Assembly (NCBI GenBank): GCA_003427395.1
Contig: BFEA01000522.1
Coordinates: 875,197 to 905,531 of the forward strand
Length of the DNA: 30,335 nucleotides
Direction: 5' to 3'
DNA from: Chara braunii
Lineage: Eukaryota; Streptophyta; Charophyceae; Charales; Characeae
The translations under genes and the position numbers were made by a program. Positions within the stretch are counted from its first letter, which is position 1; each line of letters starts with the position of its first letter. Below the pieces are notes generated by a model. That model did not search any database. It had not been told where the DNA came from and saw nothing but the letters and a program-made list of their open reading frames with translations. Positions 20,480 to 30,118 of this stretch are shown one piece after another.

Positions 20480-21291
20480 GTGAAAACGCCTCCAGAGGAG
20501 GGAGTGGTCGCTAGGTACCCTGATCTATTCGAAGAGCCGAAAGGGGTTGTTGAGAGGGAGGTCGTCCACGCGATAGAGATTATCCCCAGTGTCTAGCATT
20601 CCGAAGGGTAGGATCTATCGGATGTCTCCAGGTGAGATCGATGAGCTTCGTCGGCAACTCAAGGATCTCATAGAGAAGGGTTGGATCCGGCCTAGTGTTT
20701 CACCTTACGGATCTCTTGTACTATTTGTACCAAAGAAGGGGGGGACGTTGAGGATGTGCATTGACTATAGGGGCCTCAATGCCATCACTGTGAAGAACGT
20801 CGCGCCCCTACTATGCATCGATGACTTGCTGGACCTAGTGCAAGGGTGTCAGTACTTCAGTAAGATAGATCTGAAGTCCGGGTACCATCAGAATGCAATC
20901 CGGCCCGAGGATCAACACAAAATCGCATTTCAAACCAAGTACAGTCTATACGAGTTTGTGGTGATGCCTTTCGTCCTTTGCAATGCTCCAGGCACCTTTC
21001 AGCACGCGATGAACCGGATATTTCATGACTACTCGGGCAAGTTTTGTCATCGTGTACCTCGATGACATACTTATCTTTAGTAGGACTGTCAAGGAGTATG
21101 TAACGCACTTAGATAAAGTCCTTAGCCTCCTCAGACAGCACCAGTTCAAGATTAACTGGGAGGAGTGTGAGTTTGGACGCACCCGGATCTTGTACCTGGG
21201 ACATGAGATTTCCGCGGAGGGATTGAAGCCCGATGACGCGAAGGTGGCCAGCATTCGAGACTGGCCGTGTCCTCAGTCTGTACTGAGATGA
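20480..21291 (+). pseudogene. Gypsy reverse transcriptase, frameshifted
   Basis: The lead-in EGVVARYPDLFEEPKGVV...HAIEIIPSV is readable from about 20480, then a frame change near 20595 leads into [20 protein letters not shown] blocks follow: [62 protein letters not shown], and the catalytic YLDDILIFS (YLDD at 21055-21066, all Asp present). An extra T in the TTTT run at 21042-21045 shifts the frame just before YLDD, splitting the catalytic domain. The palm GL(T/S)NAP block has Val for Gly (FVLCNAP). A further shift near 21280 precedes EMRSFLGMPGYY. Confidence 0.92.
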
Positions 21292-21840
21292 GGTCCTTCT
21301 TAGGGATGCCAGGCTACTACCTCAACTTTGTTCAGAATTATAGCATAGAGGTTGCCCCTTGATGGACCTAACATGCCTTGACACCCCATGGGAGTGGACA
21401 AACATGTGTGAGGCTGCTTTCAGACATCTGAAGCATGCGTTGACACACCATGAGGTTTTGAAACTTCCTGATCCTGACAAACCTTTCATTGTGACTACGG
21501 ATGCCAGCCAATACGGCAGCGGGAGGGGAAGAAGCTGAGGCCGGTAGAGTACATGTCCAAAACGATGCCCTCTCAAAAGTTGGCCAAGTCCACCTATGAG
21601 AAGGAGCTCTATGCGATCTACAAGACGCTAAGCCATTGGAGGCACTACCTCCTAGGTCGCTTCTTCTATGTGAGGACTGATCATCAGACCCTGAGATGGA
21701 TGAAGACTCAACCAGTACTCTCCGATGCTCTGAAGCGTTGGATCGAAGTCATTGAGCAGCATGACTTCGAACACCAGTACATCAAGGGGGAGTACAACAA
21801 GGTTGCTGATGCGTTGTCACATAGGTCAGATTTTCTCGAT
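21292..21840 (+). pseudogene. Gypsy RT connection and RNase H domain
   Basis: Continues RT with SFLGMPGYYLNFVQNYS, a frame change at about 21358, then PWEWTNMCEAAFRHLKHALT and the RNase H start FIVTTDASQYG (first catalytic Asp at about 21500). A frameshift and loss of a few codons follow near 21520. The frame resumes at PVEYMSKTMPSQKLAKSTYEKEL and YVRTDHQTLRWM, closing with KVADALSHR, where gypsy elements usually have ADALSR. RNase H removes the RNA template during cDNA synthesis. Key acidic residues seem present but the frame is broken. Confidence 0.9.
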
Positions 21841-22253
21841 GTGTTGGTCACTGAATTTGGGCTTGCGGACGATGTTACTCAATCTTTGGTGGAAGCCTAT
21901 CGCGAGGACCCATTCATGTCAGAGATCATACGCAGACTCGAGGCGAAGGATAAAGCTATGTTATTCAATGGCCTGCTTTTCCTTGAGAAGGTCGGGAATA
22001 AATGTCTTTGTGTGCCTAATCGGGAGTCTTTGCGTAGTTTATTTTTAGGCGAGTGTCATGATGCCACCAGACATTTTGGGTATAGAAAGACTGCAGCAAA
22101 TCTGTTGCAGCGGTTCTGGTGGCCCACAATGATGAGAGATGTGAAGCTGTACGCGAAGACTTGTCGGGTGTGTCAGAGAGACAAGCCACATACACAAGCC
22201 CCTCTTAGGCTTCTTAAGCCCCTTCTAATTCCGAAAAGGCCCGGTGAGAGCCC
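21841..22253 (+). pseudogene. Gypsy integrase N-terminal zinc-binding domain, truncated
   Basis: In frame with RNase H. The H2C2 zinc finger of the integrase is intact: His at 22057-22059 and 22072-22074 (H-x4-H), Cys at 22162-22164 and 22171-22173 (C-x2-C), with the typical KTAANLLQRFWWPTMMRDV and CQRDK. The linker RLLKPLLIPKRPGESPE is where DDE core sequence should begin; instead the frame runs into poly-Glu encoded by a GAA/GAG repeat. The DDE core, C-terminal domain and any chromodomain are missing, so the product could not integrate DNA. Confidence 0.9.
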
Positions 22254-22533
22254 GGAGGAGGAGGAGGAGGAGAAGGAGGAGGAAGAAGAAGAAGAAGAAG
22301 AAGAAGAAGAAGAAGAAGAAGAAGAAAAAGAAGAAAAAAAAGAGGAAGGGGAAGAGGAAGAGGAGGAGGAGGAGAAGCCCCTTCTGATTCCGAAAAGGCC
22401 CGGTGAGAGCCCGGAGGAGGAGGAGGAGAAGGAAGAAGAAGAAGAAGAAGAAGAAGAAGAAGAAGGAGGAAGAAGAGGAAGAGGAGGAGGAGGAGGAGGA
22501 GGAAGAGGAAGAGGAAGAGAAAGAGGAAGCGGA
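22216..22533 (+). repeat. In-frame 159-bp tandem duplication at the integrase/GAA junction
   Basis: AAGCCCCTTCT at 22216 recurs at 22375. Both copies encode KPLLIPKRPGESPE followed by poly-Glu. Period is 159 bp (53 codons). The two differ at AATTCC/GATTCC and in the repeat tracts. Confidence 0.92.
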
Positions 22534-22759
22534 AGAAGGAAGAGGAAGAGGAAGGAGGAAGGAAGAAGAAGAAGAGGAAGAGGAAGGAGGAGGAAGGAAG
22601 AAGAAGAAGAGGAGGAAGAGGAAGGAGCATGAAGGAAGGAGGAGGAGGGAGGAAGAAGAAGAAGAGGAAGGAGGAGGAAGGAAGAAGAAGAGGAAAAAGA
22701 AGAGGAAGAAGAAGAAAAGGAAGAAGAAGAAGAAGAAGAAGAAGAAGAAGAAGAAGAAG
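22254..22759 (+). repeat. ~0.5 kb GAA/GAG/GGA purine tract
   Basis: Almost pure purine on the plus strand, interrupted at 22375-22413 by the duplicated integrase linker and by a few single pyrimidines. It has mirror-repeat stretches such as (GAA)n. Long Glu-, Arg- and Lys-rich frames across it are artefacts. Confidence 0.97.
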
Positions 22760-24216
22760 CAAAACCAACGACAAATCCCCCTTATCTCTCCACCTCCTCC
22801 TCCTCCTTGGCTTCGCCAATTTTATTCTTCTTCCAATAATAAGAACAATGAATGGATGAACCAGAATCAATATCCGAAGTTCCCTCTTACTGTTGACACA
22901 ACCAGGTCCACCATAGTCATGGCTTCCACCTTCTTCCTCCTCTCACATGCCTAGGCTACGGCAGTGTCGACCGGTAGTAGGGTTCTGCTGGCACGCCAAA
23001 CAGACTCTTCAATCCAACCCGTGTCTGTCACCTATGGGAGAGTTGTTTGGGGCTCCTGTAACCTATAGAAATTCCTACTTAACAATCACCACAAAACAAG
23101 TCAGCGACACAAACGGATGGGAGTCTGGAAAGTCCGTTTGAATCCCGACACTCCTTACAAATAATCTCCGGCGGATTCTGCGGCCCACAGGGTGTCGCCT
23201 GTAGCGAGCCCTTTGATCCCAAGGGACCGTGCTTGAACTTTCAGTATCTAATGTACCCCTGCAGGGCCATTGAGGCCAAAGCTCCAATTCTAATTTGACC
23301 ATTCCTCCGACGGACTGGTACCAAAGAAAAAGAAATTAAGGAAAACAATAGCGCGAACAAAAAGGGATATTGTAAGTGTTCCCGGTGCCTTTCCCTTCGT
23401 CCCCTTGTCGTCCGAGCAGAGTGGCCCCCCCTTTTTTTTTCTTTGGCCCGACCCCAAAAAGTGTTTGGTCTAGATTTCAAAAATCCGTCAACCTTCGAAC
23501 CTCAGGCTCGCACAGCCTTGGTGACTCAAAGCCGACAGTTGGCAATCACCGACTGGCCTTCTTCTCTCGGCTCCATCCAGATCAACAGTCTACCAATGGT
23601 TTCTGATATTCCCCTCTTTTCGGGTCCCGCACGAGCCTGTGGTCCTATAGCAAACAGGCCCGGATCATGAGCTCGAAATAGATGCGCGAGTTGGCGTGCG
23701 GTAGGCACTACGAACCGGCGGTGTGAAATGAGCAGGCGCACACGCGCACCTAATTAGATGTCCAGGTGCTAACAAGCTCGAGAAAGCCATAGTGGTCGCC
23801 GTCGTCTGCATGCGCTTGGTCGATTCTCCTCACTTCGATACCCTAAATGCAGGGCGGAAATCATGCTCCACCACGCATCTGCCAGGCGGCAATACTTCGC
23901 CAGGTTCCCCATGGGTCTATTCCAGTTCTAACTCTTCTCACTCTCTCTCTTGGGCCACCCACTCGGTTCTCCTTACCCGCGCGAGACGGCTTCCTAGTAT
24001 GTGCAACTACCACCCCCTCTTGTGGTACATCGGGCAGCCTCGGTCTCTACCCTTGCAGCATGGTCCCTGCCAATGTGTGACTCGCCAATCTCTCTGCGCA
24101 GCCTCGCTACCTCCACTCGCGGGTCACTACCATCGTGTCTGACTTGTTGTCTGCCTTGCACTTGTTCTTCCTAAAGCACGAGACTTGTTGTCGCCCTACA
24201 CATTCCGATCGATCGT
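22760..24216. other. Unassigned region downstream of the gypsy remnant
   Basis: No integrase core, chromodomain, polypurine tract plus LTR or other domain found. Short open frames only. A C/T homopolymer run lies at about 23425-23441. Confidence 0.45.
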
Positions 24217-24586
24217 CTCATGCAGCTCCTTCTTCTCCGCAGAACAATTGAGTTCCCGCGCGCTGTACTCCGCAATGTTTTCGTTCCGAATGGTTGGGAC
24301 GGAGACCCGTACAGTCCCATACCCAACTACTTCGCTCGATATTCCAAGCTACTCCGACTCTGATCGTTTCGCACAGAGGCTCTTGCAATCCCTTCTCTTA
24401 TTGGCTCGCACGTTGATCCGTGTAGTCTTGATCCTAGTTGGTTCGCACGATGAGCCCTGCAGTCTTGATTCTGATCAATCCATGCAGAGATTTGTCCAAT
24501 CTCATTTCCGATAGGCGCGTGTGACGATCCGTGCAGTCTCAATCCCAACGGGTTCGAGGTCTACACGCGAAGCCTCTAGAGCCGAC
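24217..24586. repeat. Diverged minisatellite with strict 37-bp period
   Basis: Units start at 24217, 24254, 24291, 24328, 24365, 24402, 24439, 24476, 24513 and 24550, each exactly 37 bp. The core TTCGCAC, then GATCC-TGCAGTCT-GATCC is clearest in units 24402, 24439 and 24513. Outer units are strongly diverged but keep the spacing. No coding function; the peptide repeated in the minus-strand frame is a by-product. Confidence 0.72.
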
Positions 24587-25715
24587 TCGGACAGTGCGCT
24601 TCGTTCTGTCTCCCAATTTGTGCGCGTTTCCCTGGCGGCTACGACATGTTGCGTTGTACTAATTCACTGATGGCCTTAGCACTCATGAGACGTTCTCGTC
24701 CCTTCGATCGTGTGCCTTGCGCCGATTCCCGGAGCGCTGAAGAACTCGTGTTCCCCCTGTGCCTGCTTGCTCGCTTACGCACCCCCCACCGTGCACACTC
24801 CCTATGTGTGCACCCTTTTCTCCCGCCCTCACCCAGTGCTCCAAAGCCAACACCTTTGTGTCCGCCAGTATGACTAGTCCCAGTCCGTCAGCTACTCCGA
24901 CGAGGGCGTCCGTTTTCCCCAGGTGACCCCACACGTGATCCCGGACCCGCACACTACCATTTCCGTATGCGCCCGGTCTGTTCTCATGTTTGCACGTCCA
25001 CGCGTCTACACGCGAGCCTTTCTTCTCCTTCATCCCCATGCGAGCGTTCACGGTTTCTTCGTAATCCGCATGTGGGTGCTCTGGTTACTCATGATCCGTA
25101 TGTGAGGACTCCGCGCTTCTCCCAGTTCAGTGCGCCGGTTCGAGCGGTGTCCATAGATCATCGCTCAGCAACGTGATCTCCCCCTGAACTCGTCGCTTCT
25201 ACACACTAGTATCCCCGTTCAGGAAGGAACAATGATGGTAACGCGAACGAGGGAATGATGTGTCTCCGTGACGATCCTCACGATTGTGCCGATGGGCCAG
25301 CTCGGAATCCTCTTGCCCTCGCTGATCGTCCTGTACGTGCTGATCCTTATTTGTCGCCCGCTGATCGCCTTATTCGGTCAACGGTCTTCTTAGTCGCGCT
25401 CGGCAGGACCATTCCCGCGGCGCTCGTACGCTGATCCGTGCGACTGCATTCTTTATCCGTATGGACTCGTATAGCTTTGTTCTTAGCTCGTAAGATGTCA
25501 TTTACCACCCTTAACCCGAGCCTACACCGATCAACGCTTCGCTGCGTAGGGCCTGTGTGATAGGTTCATTGAAGGGCTTCCGATCACCATCCCGGTCCAC
25601 GTGGTGATTGGGCCATCCGATCGTGCCCCAATTTAATTGCTTGGTCACACACCAGCTTAGACCTCACTATCGCACGTGAGGTTTAATCGCTTCATTAATG
25701 CGCAGAATGCGTTGT
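24587..25715. other. Unassigned CpG-rich region between minisatellites
   Basis: Short recurring words (GCTGATC-T near 25320, 25339, 25360, 25431) suggest further decayed satellite. No genes recognised. Confidence 0.4.
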
Positions 25716-25950
25716 CCGTTCGTTGTGGCTGGACCGTTCGTCTGTCGTAGATGGGATCGTTCGCTCGCTGTGAGTTGAATTAATCGTTCGTTGTGGACTG
25801 AATCATTCGCTAGATGTAGATAGGGTATCTCGTTCGCTGTGGATTGAATCATTCGCCAACTGTGGATTGGATCATTCGCTAGCTGTGGATTGAATCCCTC
25901 GGTTGATGTGGATCGAATCGTTCGCTTGTTGTGGATCGAATCTCTCATAC
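25716..25950. repeat. Minisatellite, ~23-bp unit, about 10-11 copies
   Basis: Unit close to TCATTCGCTAGCTGTGGATTGAA, variants of which follow head to tail with lengths 18-27 bp. The best-conserved units are at about 25848-25940. Minus-strand open frame yields an Ile/Asn/Ser-rich repeated peptide that is probably not translated. Confidence 0.88.
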
Positions 25951-26600
25951 TCGAGGTGAATGGGCCACACGAATGTCCGCTCAATCAGAACACCGAATCT
26001 CGATCATGTCCGTCCGACGCGTGGAGTACCTGTCTATGCGTGAATAGGGCGCGCCCCTGCCCCAAGAACGTGCGCTGATGTGAGCAACTCGGGCCCCCAA
26101 TCGAGCCCCATCTGCCCGTAGGTGCCTGTCTGAAACTCCCCGTGCGCGCCTAATCGGTGTGCCACCCTGTATTCGATCTGCCAGCCAGATCAGTGCATCA
26201 GACGAGCGCAAGTCCTTTTTTTTTCTTGGACGCGGGCGCGCCGGCCAACGCTTGCGGGTGCGCTCCTCTGTCCAAATTCTTAGATGCGCATGCACCTGTT
26301 CGTGTTTCCCCTTTGATTGCGTCCCTACGTGCATGAAGCATTCCCTCTCATATCGTATTGCGGATTGTACGTGTCTGGGCCGGCACATCCTGTGTGCCAG
26401 TTCGTGCGCCTATCTCCCCGTGCTCCCTGTCCTCTCGTGCTAGCACACTTTAGTGTACTAGCCAGTGCGCTTGTTATGTGCGCATGCGAGGAGTGCCCGT
26501 GTCCCAAGCCCAGTCGGGCCTTTAAACTTTGCTAAGCCCCAGCCTCACGTAAGGCTCAACACTTCAGCTTCCCGAAGTGCCAGCTACTGTCAAGAAAGTT
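25951..26600. other. Unassigned GC-rich region
   Basis: Only short open frames on both strands, no domains. Nothing recognised. Confidence 0.4.
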
Positions 26601-26780
26601 GCAGCGCCCCGGTACAGATGTTCCTCCCGAACCTTAACCCGGGCTCATTAGGGCCCCGAAAGGTCACTTAGCGCACCAAGCGGCCCTTTTTGTTGGGTGT
26701 CGAGGATTTTATAGCGCCCTGGTACCAGGGCTGCATTCGGGCCTCACTCCGGGCCTGTTCTGGCCCTGAATGGTCCCCAT
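26601..26780. repeat. GGCC-rich tandem duplication, ~110-bp period
   Basis: AGCGCCCCGGTAC near 26603 and AGCGCCCTGGTAC near 26713 each lead through CCGGGCYC and GGCCCYGAAWGGTC at the same spacing. Followed by more GGCCC words to 26880. Confidence 0.75.
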
Positions 26781-27339
26781 GCCGAAATTAATAAGGCCCT
26801 GCGTCGAAACTGCAAGGGCCCAGTACCGAAAAATATAGGCCTCCCCTTTTTAAACCCTATTTCTAGCTCTAGGCCCGGAGCCTTTCCTCTAGTGCTCATC
26901 TACGGCCCAAATGTCGAGGCCCCATTAACGCTGGCCCAGCAACTTCCTCATCTTTTGGCCATAAATCAACCCCATATGGTCGTCGACCCCACTATCGACC
27001 CGGGTGCCCACCGCAAGAACCGGATACCCCCTTCTCGTCGCACACGTCGCCAGGGCTCGAGTGTGAGTTCTCGTCTCTTGTTCTCGTCATCCGCCTGATG
27101 CTTCCGGGCTTCTTTCTTTTGTCATAGTTATTTGATATTCTCGGACAAATAAAATTCTTGATGCCCCTTTGAAAGAGCTCTCCCTAGATCTCCGGATCGT
27201 GTTCCACCAACCTTTTGGTCCTGATGTCTTTCACACACTCTGGCCATCAGTTCTTTAAAGGAAACTGTGTCCAAGTTGGTCATAGTGATTGAATCCGATC
27301 CCCACCGAGTGTCGTTCTCAAGGAAGTAAAGGGCGGCAT
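26781..27339. other. Unassigned stretch before R1 copy 2
   Basis: No gene or repeat recognised beyond scattered GGCCC words at its left end. Confidence 0.4.
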
Positions 27340-28430
27340 AAGGCTTAACCCGCCCGGCAGCGGACTACTAAGGGCCCTGCCTTCCTGTCCAAAGGACAAC
27401 CCAAAGCAGTTATGTCGCTGCCCTCCTGTCCAAAGGACGACACAAACCAGCTATGCCGCTGCTCAATAAGCCGCCATGCCTGACTCTGCCTCGAGCTTCC
27501 TTGGTGCGGCACGACCCCAACTGGGCCCCTCCAGATGTGCAGCGCCTATCAAGGTGATGAAGATGGTGTCCACCATAGCCAGGTAGGTACCTCGCCACTC
27601 TCCTCCTTCACCTCCTTCTTCCTCCTCCTCAGGCTGGGCTGCTCGCCATAGCCAGGCTGAGCGCCCAGCTGCTCTCCTCCTCCAAGCAGCGCTCCAAGTC
27701 CAGCGCTTAGCTCCAGCAGTATGTCGCCAATCCTTGCAGATCGCAAATGAGGAGGAGCTGCTTGCTCCTCCTGAAGATATAGCGGCCTACTTGCCTTTTG
27801 GGCGGTTACTTCGTAGGCCGCGCGGCCTCCCAGCAACCGGTACCTCCTCCCTTGCGAGGGAAACATCATTGCAGGCTCTGATATCGTCCGAACAGGCCCT
27901 GGACTCAGGCTACTTGGACTGGTACCGGCCTTCCTCTAGCCTACCGCTACTGGGCCTCCAAAAATGCCAACTTTTGTCTTCTTCTGTTCGGCCTCCAGTA
28001 CCTGACACTTCTACCGCTACTTGAGTGGTACCGGCCTACCTGCTACTTGAGTGTTTTTCCCGCTGCTCTAAATGCCGCGGGCCTACCCCCGCTCCTTGAG
28101 TGTTTTTCCCCGCTGCAACCCTCAAAGTCACGGCCACAGGTAAGTACCGGCCTTGCGGGGCCTCTCAACCAACAAGTACCCTTGTGGGTCACACACACAC
28201 TTGGGCCAACAAGCACTCAGATAGGCACGCAGACCAGCAGGCACACACACAAACACAGACATAGAAATCACAGCAGAATGCGGGAATCTCAGCAAGGCAT
28301 ACATTCCATCGGCAAATCCCAGAAATCAGCAGTGTTCTCAGTCTGTGTTTTGGCGGGTCATTGCACTTCTTTTGCACATTGCCAGGCTGCTCAGTTGATG
28401 CACACATTTAAAAAAAAAAAAAAAAAAAAA
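27340..28430 (+). repeat. R1 dispersed repeat, copy 2, with 3' poly(A)
   Basis: Inverted partner of 1446-2420. Ends on the plus strand in 21 A (28410-28430), which suggests a retroposed element, though the A run could be a microsatellite. Contains an extra ~45-bp internal duplication (CTGTCCAAAGGAC twice, about 27385 and 27428). Two donor-like motifs are conserved: CAGGTAGGTACC (27580-27591) and CAGGTAAGTACC (28137-28148). No protein domain; no RNA polymerase III boxes recognised. No target duplication found. Confidence 0.85.
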
Positions 28431-28487
28431 GTGTGGCATTGTATATTTCCATGTTCTGGCTGAAGATTCGTTCCGATTTTTCTCATC

Positions 28488-28490
<3 letters not shown>

Positions 28491-28530
<40 letters not shown>
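28491..28530. repeat. (CA)20 microsatellite
   Basis: 40 bp of uninterrupted CA dinucleotides. Confidence 0.99.
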
Positions 28531-28533
<3 letters not shown>

Positions 28534-29096
28534 ACCGACATTACCACGCTTCCTGCCGTGTATAGACAGGACTGGGGCGCGGCTTCGCCGCACTGGGTCC
28601 ACTTGTTGAATTAAAGATAGAAACTCAAATGGGAAAACCAAATTGACATCTGCCCCACCAATTTGCCACCAAATCCATTTGAACCCCTTTAAACCCCGCT
28701 ACACACTAGAAACCCCTGGGCGAACCATTTTGGAAGATAAGCCTCGATCTACTCAGGCCAAGCTCAGATCAGGCCTGAAACCAGGCTTCTTTTTCTTTCT
28801 TGCCCCTTCTCTTACCTCCATGGGTTACTCAGGCAAGTGGGGTCTCAGCGGCACTGGCCCAAATGCCTGGCCACTGATATCTTTCTGCCATAGCCGAACT
28901 TTGAACTATTCTCATCTGCATGGGTCCTGGGGACCATCTCACGCATGTGTGTACATGCCATGCATCGTACTCCCACACACAATGAACAGTAGTCTGACAA
29001 TAGACAAAGATAGAGAAGATGAGGACCGAGTTTCACAGTTTATATTATCAGAAATATGAATACAAAGTGTTTCAAAGTTCCCCTGAGTCCAGCGCT
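28531..29096. other. Unassigned stretch
   Basis: An open frame (28643-29059, plus) has no recognisable domain. Nothing else seen. Confidence 0.4.
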
Positions 29097-29237
29097 CATC
29101 AGCGCAACATCTTGCCAACTCATCAATATGCCTTCCAGTGAATCAGTGCTACCCCTGCAGATAGTCTCCAAGTCATCAATGTGGTCACCACTCATCAGCG
29201 CCACCTCTGCAGGTCACATCCAACTCAGGTAAGTATC
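29097..29237 (+). repeat. Three diverged ~45-52-bp repeats ending in CAGGTAAGT
   Basis: ATCAGYGC(Y)AC...CTGCAG-type units start near 29097, 29141 and 29193. The last runs into CAGGTAAGTATC (29226-29237), a consensus splice donor. Confidence 0.55.
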
Positions 29238-29775
29238 TTCCATAGCCAACCTTTAATAAACACTCTCAGCCTCAATCCCTTCCTCCTATGATGCATACAC
29301 ACTCTTCAATACTCACGAGGATCTACTCTGGATACTACTCATAGCTACATACTAACCCTCTACTACTAATGCTAACTCGCTGGGCAGCTATGGCTGCATC
29401 ACTTCCAGCGTACAGGCATCTTCCTCCCTCCAGCACGTCTTCTCCTCCAGCGCTGCTCCTGACTCAGCGCACAAGTGCACCAGCACTTCCACGCATTGCA
29501 ACCAGTGGAGATCTGGCGAGGAATGAGGCAGGCAGCTCTTTTTATAGTGCTGGCCACTCCTCGCTGGGTCTGCATTGGCTCAATTCAGCCTCTCCCTTTG
29601 TCCCAGACCCTGCATTGCATGTGTCCCAGTACAGTCCCAATGAGATTCAACTGCTGCTGAGGCACTTCGGCCTGGATTTGGACTTGAAAGTCTGGATCTG
29701 GACTGACCCCTTGACTTAGACCAGAACTGGGACTGTGCCTACTGACTTCACTTTTGGACATGCACAACTCTAAAC
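29238..29775. other. Unassigned stretch between two arrays
   Basis: An open frame (29369-29719, plus) of 116 codons shows no domain. It begins next to the near-palindrome GCAGCTATGGCTGC (29384-29397). Confidence 0.4.
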
Positions 29776-29903
29776 GAACAGACACATTTACTACTTGAAC
29801 AGGCACTTTCCATTGCACGAACAGGTACACTGCCTACACGTACAGACACACCCTTACTCGAACAGACATGACATACACATCTCCTGGTGAACAGGTAAGT
29901 CTT
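29776..29903 (+). repeat. GAACAG array with ~21-bp spacing ending in CAGGTAAGT
   Basis: GNACAG hexamers start at 29776, 29797, 29819, 29840, 29860 and 29889 (spacings 21, 22, 21, 20, 29). The last is part of CAGGTAAGT (29892-29900). Confidence 0.65.
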
Positions 29904-30118
29904 TTGACAATGCCCTTTGCCGTAGATCTAGATGTGNCTGTTGATAGAGAACTTGACTTTTGACCTGTTTTCACNTTTCTGAGCCCTGGCAAGATACCTT
30001 TTCACAATGCTTTACTTTTACAAGGCCCGTGCTGCTCTATTTTTACAAGGCCTGAGGCCTATATCGGGTAAAGGCCCTTTTACTCTCGCCGGCCTAGTTT
30101 CGAAGTCCTCTGAGAATC

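Larger units (their letters stand above)
17797..22253 (+). mobile_element. Ty3/gypsy LTR retrotransposon, internal region, 3'-truncated
   Basis: Gene order is gag, protease, reverse transcriptase, RNase H, integrase, which defines Ty3/gypsy (Copia has integrase before RT). The integrase catalytic core, C-terminus and 3' LTR are absent; a GAA/GAG purine tract begins right after the integrase zinc-binding domain. At least two in-frame stops in gag and several frameshifts in pol show it is dead. Blocks are still easily readable, so decay is moderate. Confidence 0.93.

Noticed and set aside
22214-22954. Long Glu-, Arg/Gly- and Leu-rich frames over the purine tract
   Set aside because: A simple GAA/GAG repeat has no stops in most frames; these are artefacts.
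25717-25950. CRISPR-like array
   Set aside because: Units are contiguous, variable in length and lack alternating unique spacers; the context is eukaryotic.
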